From Thermoplasmata archaeon (lineage in GTDB: Archaea; Thermoplasmatota; E2; DHVEG-1), in the NCBI GenBank assembly GCA_030640585.1, contig DAOWIZ010000026.1, positions 1 through 38,058 on the forward strand: DNA of 38,058 nucleotides. Reading direction: 5' to 3'. The translations under genes and the position numbers were made by a program. The notes under the pieces are model-generated. The model searched no databases. It was not told the DNA's origin and saw nothing but the letters and a program-made list of their open reading frames with translations. Shown in pieces: positions 9,995 through 17,995 of the stretch. Position 1 is the stretch's first letter, and every line of letters begins with the position of its first letter.

Positions 9995-10777
9995 TTATCC
10001 ACTCCATTTAGGTTTTCTTTTTTCAAGAAACGCATTTATTCCTTCTTGACCTTCATCTGAAACTCGGAGTTCAGATATTTTTTTAACTGTATGTTTTTTG
10101 TATTTTTCGATATCCAGTTTTTCATAATTGTTTACTAGTTTTTTTATTTCTTCTATTGCTTTTGGACCTGAGGAACGTAGTTGTTCAATGGTCTTTTGTA
10201 TTTTAGAGTCAAACTCTTCTTCAGATACAACATAGTCAAGTAACCCTATTTCTTTTGCGTATTCGGAGGTGAATCGTTCACCTGTTATGAATAGACGCCG
10301 CATGTTTGATAGTCCTATTCGTCTTACAATATAAGTTGATATAACAGAGGGTATTATTCCAAGGTTTACCTCGCTGAAGGCATATTTTTTTCCAGGTATG
10401 CCTATTGTGATGTCACATACTGCAATTAGTCCTATTCCACCGCCAAAGGCATGACCGTTAATTTTTCCCATTACTGGTTTTGGACATGAGTAGATTGCTT
10501 CGTATAAATCAAGTAAAAGTTTGCTATCTCGGATGTTTTCTTCCATAGTATATTTAGCCATGCTTTTCATCCAGTTAAGATCTGCACCAGCGCAAAAGGA
10601 TTTACCATTACCTGTAAGTATGATTATTCGGACATTGTCATCTTTTGATATTTCTTTGAAACAGTTGATGAGTTCTTTCATGAGTTGTTCACTCATAGCG
10701 TTGTGTACATCTGGCCTGTTGAGATTTACTGTAACAATATCATCTTCTCTGTTGATTTCTATGGTTTCATATTTCAT
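9995..10777 (-). CDS. Enoyl-CoA hydratase/isomerase family protein (candidate methylglutaconyl-CoA hydratase)
   Basis: 260 aa; LTGNGKSFCAGADLNWM, INGHAFGGGIGLIAVCDITIG. Confidence 0.88.
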   Translation of the reverse strand: MKYETIEINREDDIVTVNLNRPDVHNAMSEQLMKELINCFKEISKDDNVRIIILTGNGKSFCAGADLNWMKSMAKYTMEENIRDSKLLLDLYEAIYSCPKPVMGKINGHAFGGGIGLIAVCDITIGIPGKKYAFSEVNLGIIPSVISTYIVRRIGLSNMRRLFITGERFTSEYAKEIGLLDYVVSEEEFDSKIQKTIEQLRSSGPKAIEEIKKLVNNYEKLDIEKYKKHTVKKISELRVSDEGQEGINAFLEKRKPKWSG

Positions 10778-10888
10778 TATTTGGCTCCCCCTAAAGGAGT
10801 ATACTTATTACAGTACCTGATCTATGCTGCCGATATTAGGTGAAATACATAAATGTTTCTATAGTTTTTACATCAATCGTCGAAAAAA

Positions 10889-11671
10889 TTACTTACCTTT
10901 GAAAACCGGTTTTCTCTTTTCAACAAAAGCAGCAACGCCTTCTTTGAAATCATAGGTACCAGCTGATTTTGATGCTGTTAGGCTTTCAAGTTCCAGATGT
11001 GTAATCATGTCGTTATCCTGGCTTTTGTTGATTAGCATTTTTGCTTTACCTACTGCAATGGGTGGCAGTTTTCTAAATTTTGATACAAACTCTTCAACAG
11101 CATCATCAAGTTCATCAGAGTCTACTACTCTGTTTACTATCCCAATTTCAGCGGCTTTTTGTGCTGTGAAAACCTTTGATGTAAGGATGTATTCACATGC
11201 TTTTTGATAGCCTACTATTTTTGTGAAAAACTGTGTACCACAACCTGGAGCTAGTCCGATACCTATGAATGCTGTTCCAAATTTTGCTTCTTTTACAGAA
11301 ATTATTATATCACAAGCAAGTGTCAATGAGAGACCAGCGCCAAATGCTGCACCGTTTACTGCTGCTATTACTGGTTTTTCCATGGTTCTCATTTCTATTA
11401 CACATTTATGTATTGCTTTAGTGAGATCACGTAGGAACCGTGGTTTGTCTTTTGTACTGTGCATTTCTTTTACGTCACCACCCCCGCAGAATCCTTTACC
11501 TGTTCCTTTGATTACTACTGCTTTTATCTCTGGTTTAGAACTTATTTCATGTAGAACTTTGTAGAGTTCTTGCCCTAGTTTCATATCAAATGAGTTAAGC
11601 CGTTCAGGGCGATTAAGTGTTATATATGCAATGTTTTTGCTTGTATCAATTGTTAATGTTTCATAGTTCAT
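10889..11671 (-). CDS. Enoyl-CoA hydratase/isomerase family protein
   Basis: ITLNRPERLNSFD, IKGTGKGFCGGGDVKEM, VNGAAFGAGLSLTLACDIII. Confidence 0.88.
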   Translation of the reverse strand: MNYETLTIDTSKNIAYITLNRPERLNSFDMKLGQELYKVLHEISSKPEIKAVVIKGTGKGFCGGGDVKEMHSTKDKPRFLRDLTKAIHKCVIEMRTMEKPVIAAVNGAAFGAGLSLTLACDIIISVKEAKFGTAFIGIGLAPGCGTQFFTKIVGYQKACEYILTSKVFTAQKAAEIGIVNRVVDSDELDDAVEEFVSKFRKLPPIAVGKAKMLINKSQDNDMITHLELESLTASKSAGTYDFKEGVAAFVEKRKPVFKGK

Positions 11672-11726
11672 AGATACCAACTCTCATGAATATGGTTCTA
11701 AATATAAATGTTAGGAAAAGAAAAAG

Positions 11727-11734
11727 TATAAATA
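11727..11734 (+). promoter_or_regulatory. Putative archaeal TATA box for bioY
   Basis: AAAAAGTATAAATAAAC about 50 bp upstream of the bioY ATG in a divergent intergenic region. Confidence 0.4.
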
Positions 11735-11784
11735 AACAATTAACAATCCCAGCAGTCGTATTGCACAACGGAGGCAAATAAAAA

Positions 11785-12441
11785 ATGGAAATAGCCATAT
11801 ATATGTATAAATACAAAAACATAAGATACGATTTTTTCAAATGGAGGTATGAGTTAGAACTTGTACAAAAAATCTGTTTGTCTTTTGCTTTTGCATGTTT
11901 AATAGGATTGGTATCACAGGTTAGATTCCATCTACCTGGAACTGTTGTACCAATAACAGGGCAAACATTTGCTGTACTACTCGCAGGTGTTATTCTTGGA
12001 AGATGGGGCATTATTAGTCTTGGTATGTATATTGGAATTGGAGCATCAGGTGTACCATGGTTTGCACCACAAATAGGAATGTCCATATTTTCAAGTGGCG
12101 GAATAGGCATACTTACAGGTGCTACAGGTGGATACCTAATTGGTTTTATGATCGCAGCTCTTTTCCTTGGATATTTCACAGACAGATACATTAGATCAAG
12201 GAGTTTTATCAGAATGGCTTCATTAATGCTCTTTGCTAACTTTGCCTTGATATATATCCCGGGATTAATAGCACTATATCTATGGTGGACCACATTTGTT
12301 GGACCTATTGGCTTTGTTGAATTGCTAACAGTTGGTATGATACCTTTTATTGCTGGTGATGTTGTAAAAATCGTTGCAGCTTCCGCAGTTGCAAAAGGAA
12401 TTACGCCAAAAAGAGCATATGGTCGTGAAGTAGATATTTAA
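11785..12441 (+). CDS. bioY: BioY-family biotin transporter substrate-binding component
   Basis: 218 aa; LPGTVVPITGQTFAVLLAGVILGRWGIISLGMYIGIGASGVPWFA, multiple TM segments; SD GGAGG upstream. Confidence 0.88.
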   Translation: MEIAIYMYKYKNIRYDFFKWRYELELVQKICLSFAFACLIGLVSQVRFHLPGTVVPITGQTFAVLLAGVILGRWGIISLGMYIGIGASGVPWFAPQIGMSIFSSGGIGILTGATGGYLIGFMIAALFLGYFTDRYIRSRSFIRMASLMLFANFALIYIPGLIALYLWWTTFVGPIGFVELLTVGMIPFIAGDVVKIVAASAVAKGITPKRAYGREVDI

Positions 12442-12448
12442 AACACTT

Positions 12449-12507
12449 AAAAAGAAGAAATTGGTGTATAACATAAGTATTTTTCAATACACCTCTTCTT
12501 TTTTTCA
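12449..12507 (+). terminator. Long hairpin plus T-tract downstream of bioY
   Basis: AAAAAGAAGA(AATT bulge)GGTGTAT - 17 nt loop - ATACACCTCTTCTTTTT, ending in a T-run. Confidence 0.55.
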
Positions 12508-12675
12508 TACTTCCCCCTACATTAAAAATATGTGTCTAAAAGTATATAAAACTATGTTTCAGGTTAGCATGCCTCAATCATGTTTTATTTTAAAACAAGG
12601 AAAAATCAATAGAAAGATATAAAATAAATTATTTCTTTGTAAGGTAAAATAATTAATGATATTTAGGGGCAGGCT

Positions 12676-13674
12676 ATGAATTATAGTTTATACAACAAAG
12701 ACTGCATATCAGGATGTAAGAAACACATTGAAGATAACTCAGTTGATCTTATCATTACTGATCCGCCATATGGTATAAATGGTGATACTCTTCATAAACA
12801 TTATAACCGCGATGAAAAAAACGTTCTTGATGGATATGTTGAAATACCGCTTGAAGAGTACGAAGAGTTTAGTAAAAGATGGATAAAACAAGCAGAGAGA
12901 ATACTTAGACCTGGTGGCAGTATTTACATTGTATCAGGCTATACAAATCTGCATCATATCCTTGATGCTTTAAAGGAAACATCGCTCAAAGAGGTTAACC
13001 ATATTATATGGAAATACAATTTTGGAGTTCATACTAAAAACAAGTTTGTATCCTCACATTATCATATATTATACTGGGTTAAACCTGGAGGCAAACCTAT
13101 TTTTAATACATATGTTCGTTTCAGCCCAGATGAAAAAGACAACAAAGATGGCTCACTTAACTATCAGGATCGTGAGGACGTCTGGGTTATTAACCGCGAG
13201 TATAAACCTGGGAAAATCAAGAACAAAAATGAACTGCCAAAAAAATTACTTATTAAGATGATACAGTACAGCAGCAATGAAAGCGACCTGGTTTGTGATA
13301 TGTTTCTAGGTGGTTTTTCTACAGCTCATGTCGCTGTTGGTCTGAACCGGCGATGTGTTGGTTTTGAAATCAGTGAAAGCATCTATGAACATGGTATAAA
13401 ACAAATGAAACAGGTAAAACCTGGTGAACTAACAAGTACTCTTAGAAAACCCAATGGCTCCATTCCCCTTAACCAGGGTAAATCCTGGTCCACTGAAGAA
13501 CTATTACACTTGCAGGATAGATATAAAAATATTTATCAAAGAGTTGGTTCAAAAGGTGAGACAATAAAGATACTATGTGAGGAGTTTGGCCGAGGTAGAT
13601 TTTCTATAACAAACGCACTAAACAAAATAAACATAGATGAAACTCATATATCAAATCTAGATGAATATATCTAA
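12676..13674 (+). CDS. Type II DNA methyltransferase (N6-adenine/N4-cytosine, beta-class motif order) with C-terminal Myb/HTH-like tail
   Basis: DLIITDPPYGI (catalytic DPPY) precedes DMFLGGFSTAHVAVGLNRRCVGFEIS (SAM motif). C-terminal WSTEELLHLQDRYKNIYQRVG...ISNAL-type helical extension. Confidence 0.87.
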   Translation: MNYSLYNKDCISGCKKHIEDNSVDLIITDPPYGINGDTLHKHYNRDEKNVLDGYVEIPLEEYEEFSKRWIKQAERILRPGGSIYIVSGYTNLHHILDALKETSLKEVNHIIWKYNFGVHTKNKFVSSHYHILYWVKPGGKPIFNTYVRFSPDEKDNKDGSLNYQDREDVWVINREYKPGKIKNKNELPKKLLIKMIQYSSNESDLVCDMFLGGFSTAHVAVGLNRRCVGFEISESIYEHGIKQMKQVKPGELTSTLRKPNGSIPLNQGKSWSTEELLHLQDRYKNIYQRVGSKGETIKILCEEFGRGRFSITNALNKINIDETHISNLDEYI

Positions 13675-13681
13675 AAAAGAT

Positions 13682-14620
13682 TTAGAATACTGTATAATTC
13701 AGTCTATTATAATTTGGTATAACATAAGAAAAAACATTTTCTTTTTTTATGAAATGCGATAAACCAAGACTAGTATATTCATCGGGGATGGATATTGATT
13801 TTCTATTACCCTCAACAACCATGTATTCCATTGGTAGTTCAGGAATATTCCATTCAAAAATATTACATATCAAATGGATTAAATTATTGATTTTATTCTC
13901 ATCAATTTTCGGATCACTAAATTGACATTGGAAACCATGTAAACCAAGATGTCTGGATGACACCTGACCAGTTCCTTTATCAAAACCCATTTTTTTAATC
14001 TCAGAATATACAATCTCGTCTATCTTTCTTTCAAAATTTTTCGTATCGATTTCTTCAAAACCATCCATTAAACTTGTGAGGTTAAAATATTTGATCCAGT
14101 CATATACGTTATCTCTGAATCTATGAGATTGCCCATTTATCCAAGTTGAATCTGCAATCCACAGTATTTTCTGTAAATCACTCTTAAATTTGAATCTGAA
14201 ATTATGTAACCACATTAGAAAATGAATTGTTCCAAGAGGATATTTTCCTTGGAAGTTTTTCATTGCAACACCTCTAAGAAGATTTGGATTTAGAGAATTT
14301 TTATGACCAATATCAAAAGGAATATCTTTGTTGTTTAACTGTAATATATGATGGCCTATACTTCGTATATTGTTTTGAGAGATATCCAAATCAACAAATA
14401 TTGCATCCTTCCAATTATCATAGTTTTTTTCAATGAAAAGTTTTGAATATCCTACATAAAAACCCTTTATCTTCCAACCCAAATAATGATGCAGGAAACA
14501 AGATGAAATAATAGCATCTATGTCATCACCTATGACCATATCATGTTGTTTTTCAAAAACCCATGGAAAATCTTTTGATATCAACTTATCTAGACTCATA
14601 AAAGACATCTCTTTTATCAT
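13682..14620 (-). CDS. Uncharacterised protein, possible DHH-like phosphoesterase superfamily
   Basis: 312 aa; HDMVIGDDIDAIISSCFLHHYLGW and IFVDLDI...IGHHIL loosely resemble DHH-type motifs. Family call tentative; CDS call solid. Confidence 0.6.
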   Translation of the reverse strand: MIKEMSFMSLDKLISKDFPWVFEKQHDMVIGDDIDAIISSCFLHHYLGWKIKGFYVGYSKLFIEKNYDNWKDAIFVDLDISQNNIRSIGHHILQLNNKDIPFDIGHKNSLNPNLLRGVAMKNFQGKYPLGTIHFLMWLHNFRFKFKSDLQKILWIADSTWINGQSHRFRDNVYDWIKYFNLTSLMDGFEEIDTKNFERKIDEIVYSEIKKMGFDKGTGQVSSRHLGLHGFQCQFSDPKIDENKINNLIHLICNIFEWNIPELPMEYMVVEGNRKSISIPDEYTSLGLSHFIKKENVFSYVIPNYNRLNYTVF

Positions 14621-14905
14621 TTAATTTTAACTCAATTATTATTTTTCCTAATATTCTTTCAAATCTACATTATATAAGTCAGTTATATTAATAATGTTAT
14701 ATACATAATATTTAATAATAAGGTGAGAAGAAGACATGGCAGTAAAAATACCAATCTGCATAAGAGTTTTAAAAACGGTGGAGAAGTAACTAGAGTCCTA
14801 TATGATTTTAATTTAACTGCAGAAGAGGGAGAACTGAATTAAACCAGATATTGAAACAACTATTATGGAAAGAACAGCAGGATAAATATATCGAATATTA
14901 TCCCA

Positions 14906-15943
14906 TTATTTTTTAGATATAATTTGTTTTATTGTTTCTACAAAATCCATGATATCTTCTTTGCTTGTATCAAATGAGCACATCCATCTAACCTCAGATT
15001 TTTCTTCATTAAAAACATGGAAGAAATATTTTTTCTGCAAACTAGTAATGTATTTTTTTGGAAGTATTGCAAAAACCGCGTTTCCCTGTACTTTCTGAGT
15101 TATTTTTATCTGAGAAATGTTTTTGATTTCTTTTTTTAATAGTTGCGCCATCTTGTTTGCATGTCTTGCATTTTTTAACCATAGATCATTTGAAAGAAAT
15201 GTTTCAAATTGTATTGAGATAAAACGCATCTTAGACGCTAGTTGCATACCTTGTTTTCTGATAAATTCAAAGTTTTTTGACTGCTTTTTATTGAAAAAAA
15301 CTACTGCTTCCCCGAGCATCATACCATTTTTTGTACCGCCAAAACTAAGTATATCAACACCAGCATCATATGTGATTTCTTTCATTTTAACATTCAAACT
15401 TGCTGCAGCATTGCAGAGACGAGCACCATCCACATGAAGCAACATGTTGTTTTTATGAGCAAAATCAGAGAGTTCTTTGATTTCCTTTGGTGTATAAACT
15501 GTTCCAAGTTCAGTTGGCTGAGTAATAGAAATAACTTTTGGTTGAGCCATATGACAATCACCAAAACCAACAAGATATGGCTTTATCATATCAGCAGTTA
15601 ATTTCCCATCACTTGTTGGAATAGTTACTAATTTACATCCTATGAATTTCTCAGGGCCGCAACATTCATGTACATTAAGATGAGCTGTTTCAGCACAAAT
15701 AATAGAGTTAAATGAATTAGTAACTGTTTTCAAACCAAGTATGTTTGCAGCTGTACCATTATAAACAAAGAAAACATCGACACCATTACCAAAATGTTCT
15801 TTGAATTTTTTAACCGCATGATCAGTATATTTGTCATCACCATATGCAACAGCATAACCCTTATTTACAGATTCAATTGCTTTGAGAATCTCCGGATGAA
15901 TACCTGAGTGATTATCACTTCCAAATTCTTCGTTAACAATCAT
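14906..15943 (-). CDS. Low-specificity L-threonine aldolase / beta-eliminating lyase family
   Basis: 345 aa; SDNHSGIHPEILKAI, FNGTAANILG-like, HVDGARLCNAAASL, DILSFGGTKNGMMLGEAVVFF (PLP lysine region). Confidence 0.9.
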   Translation of the reverse strand: MIVNEEFGSDNHSGIHPEILKAIESVNKGYAVAYGDDKYTDHAVKKFKEHFGNGVDVFFVYNGTAANILGLKTVTNSFNSIICAETAHLNVHECCGPEKFIGCKLVTIPTSDGKLTADMIKPYLVGFGDCHMAQPKVISITQPTELGTVYTPKEIKELSDFAHKNNMLLHVDGARLCNAAASLNVKMKEITYDAGVDILSFGGTKNGMMLGEAVVFFNKKQSKNFEFIRKQGMQLASKMRFISIQFETFLSNDLWLKNARHANKMAQLLKKEIKNISQIKITQKVQGNAVFAILPKKYITSLQKKYFFHVFNEEKSEVRWMCSFDTSKEDIMDFVETIKQIISKK

Positions 15944-16083
15944 AGGTTTATCAAATCAAAAATCTTTTAATAAATTCTTCTAAAGGATATACGGATAGAG
16001 AGTTGCAAGTGAATCTGAAACTCATTTGGAAAAAAACATCTTTGATAAAGTATTTAATTATATTTGCTTATATATGGAAACCT

Positions 16084-16545
16084 ATGACAGTTAAATTTTT
16101 GATTACAGGCGGTACATTTGATAAGGAATATATGGAAACAACAGGAGATCTCGTTTTTAAAAACACACACATTCTGGACATACTGAAATTAGGAAGATGT
16201 AAAGTTGATATAAAAATAAGGACTTTATTTATGATTGATAGTTTAGAAATGACCAAGTATCATAGAAATATTATTTTAGAAAAATGTTTAAACTCCAAGG
16301 AAGAAAAAATAATAATTACACATGGGACTGACTCAATTACAGAAACAGCAAATATCTTAGGTCAAAATGTTAAAGATAAGACAATAATACTCACAGGTGC
16401 CATGATACCTTTTGCATTTGGCAGTTCCGACGGTCTATTTAACATAGGAAGTTCTTTAGCCTTTGTTCAGACTCTGCCACATGGTGTTTACATTTCAATG
16501 AATGGTAAATATTTTCGCTGGGATAATGTCAAAAAAATAAGATGA
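16084..16545 (+). CDS. Asparaginase-like N-terminal domain protein (short form), apparently frameshifted at its C-terminus
   Basis: FLITGGTFDKEYMETTGDL, IIITHGTDSITETANIL, LTGAMIPFAFGSSDGLFNIGSSLAFVQTLPHGVYISMNGKYFRWDNVKK. ATG at 16084 fits homology better than the track start at 16003. Confidence 0.82.
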   Translation: MTVKFLITGGTFDKEYMETTGDLVFKNTHILDILKLGRCKVDIKIRTLFMIDSLEMTKYHRNIILEKCLNSKEEKIIITHGTDSITETANILGQNVKDKTIILTGAMIPFAFGSSDGLFNIGSSLAFVQTLPHGVYISMNGKYFRWDNVKKIR

Positions 16546-16614
16546 CCGGTGAGTTCGAAGAAAAAAATTTAGATGCGCTGTAATCTTCTTACTTAACCAT
16601 TTATAAAGTTATTG

Positions 16615-16633
16615 TGTTAAAATGTCAAAATGA
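16615..16633. promoter_or_regulatory. Recurrent motif copy 1: TGTTAAAATGTCAAAATGA
   Basis: Exact 19-mer shared with 31329-31347 and 31872-31890; intergenic. Confidence 0.55.
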
Positions 16634-16643
16634 TAAAAGACAG

Positions 16644-16679
16644 ATCTAAAAAAAATAAAGAATAGATGTTTTTTTAGAT
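16644..16679 (+). terminator. 11-bp perfect inverted repeat with A/T tracts between asparaginase-like gene and GNAT gene
   Basis: ATCTAAAAAAA - 14 nt - TTTTTTTAGAT. Confidence 0.4.
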
Positions 16680-16733
16680 TTCAAAATATCTTAACAATAT
16701 TTTTGAACATCAATATACATACAAAATCTTAAA

Positions 16734-17222
16734 ATGAGCGAAGAATTAAAAATTGAAAAAGTAAAATCTGAAAACTTTGAAAGTTTTTTATCATTAATAG
16801 ATAAACTTGCAGAATATGAGAAATCAAACCCACCTGATAATGCCGCAAGAAAAAGGTTGAGACAGGATGCATTATCTAATAAACCAATATTTGAGGCATA
16901 TTTAGGTAAAACCAAAGATGAATATGTAGGATATACGATTATTTTTATGACATATTCAAGTTATCTAGCACTACCAATACTATACCTAGAGGATCTTTAT
17001 GTATTAGAGAAATATAGAAAAAAAGGAATTGGGCAGGAAATGTTTGATTTTTGCGTTAAGATAGCAAAAGAAAAAGGCTGTGGACGTATGGAATGGTGTG
17101 CATATAACTGGAACAAAACAGCGATTAGTTTCTATGAAAAAAACAATGCAAATAGGTTAGATAAAACATATTATAGGCTGAATAAAGAGCAAATCGATAG
17201 ATTTTTTAACTCTAAGAGTTAA
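16734..17222 (+). CDS. GNAT-family N-acetyltransferase
   Basis: 162 aa; ILYLEDLYVLEKYRKKGIGQEMFDFCVKIAKEKGCGRMEWCAYNWNKTAISFYEKNNA. Confidence 0.88.
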   Translation: MSEELKIEKVKSENFESFLSLIDKLAEYEKSNPPDNAARKRLRQDALSNKPIFEAYLGKTKDEYVGYTIIFMTYSSYLALPILYLEDLYVLEKYRKKGIGQEMFDFCVKIAKEKGCGRMEWCAYNWNKTAISFYEKNNANRLDKTYYRLNKEQIDRFFNSKS

Positions 17223-17284
17223 TAATAAGTAGTGATTCTGTATTTCAGGATGTCGATTTATACCTTATTTATGAGGACTTAGTA

Positions 17285-17836
17285 ATGACAAATGAGAAAA
17301 CAAAGAACAATACAAGGACTTGCATTGACTGCAGCAAGGATATCTCTAATTTGTACCATAACGCTATTAGGTGTAAAGAATGCAGCCAGCGTATGAAAAA
17401 AATAAAGGACAGTATCCGCCATAAAAAGAAAAGACTTGGACAACTTAAATGGAATTTTTTTATAGAAGACCCAAAGACGGGAGATGTCATACATCAGAAC
17501 GCTAAAGGTAGTAAACTACGATATTGGCTTGATAAGGTTTGCAGAGAACTTACAACACAAGAACTTGATCTGATTTTAAAATTCTGGGATCGCAGAATAA
17601 AAGATCCAAGTACATCCTCTAAACAAAAAGAGGAATACAGAACCTGTGCAGGGATGGTTAGGAACTGGAGAGACTACTTTAAACTAAAAGAAAAACTTGA
17701 GGGAACTTCTTTTGATGCCACAAGTGGTCTGATATACCAACCTGATGGAACTTATTACACAGTTGACTTTGATGAAGAAAATGGTACATATATAGTTCGT
17801 GACAGTGAAGGAACTGTTCTCTATGAACTATTGTAA
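17285..17836 (+). CDS. Zinc-knuckle protein of unknown function
   Basis: 183 aa; CIDC-x16-CKEC pair near the N-terminus, then a basic region; no family recognised. Confidence 0.75.
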   Translation: MTNEKTKNNTRTCIDCSKDISNLYHNAIRCKECSQRMKKIKDSIRHKKKRLGQLKWNFFIEDPKTGDVIHQNAKGSKLRYWLDKVCRELTTQELDLILKFWDRRIKDPSTSSKQKEEYRTCAGMVRNWRDYFKLKEKLEGTSFDATSGLIYQPDGTYYTVDFDEENGTYIVRDSEGTVLYELL

Positions 17837-17849
17837 GTAGAGAAACGCG

Positions 17850-17927
17850 TGTTTTTTACTTTTCGTACCACGCAGTTAAGTTAGTGAAGTTTTTTGTCAG
17901 AGTTTTGTTAGAACGAGCATATGCTAT
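17850..17927 (+). repeat. 78-bp direct repeat, copy A
   Basis: TGTTTTTTACTTTTCGTACCACGCAGTTAAGTTAGTGAAGTTTTTTGTCAGAGTTTTGTTAGAACGAGCATATGCTAT; 74/78 identical by eye to 19338-19415. Confidence 0.9.
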
Positions 17928-17995
17928 ATCTCATTTTTTAACCCCAAAGTTGACATCATAAGTTTTTTAATATCACTCGTCATTGGGGTAAGGCT

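Noticed and set aside
11661-12293. 210-aa minus ORF overlapping bioY
   Set aside because: Antisense to the well-supported BioY frame; no recognisable motif.
16003-16083. N-terminal 27-aa extension of the asparaginase-like ORF
   Set aside because: Homology begins at MTVKFLITGGTFD (ATG 16084); the extension uses an alternative start and contributes no motif.
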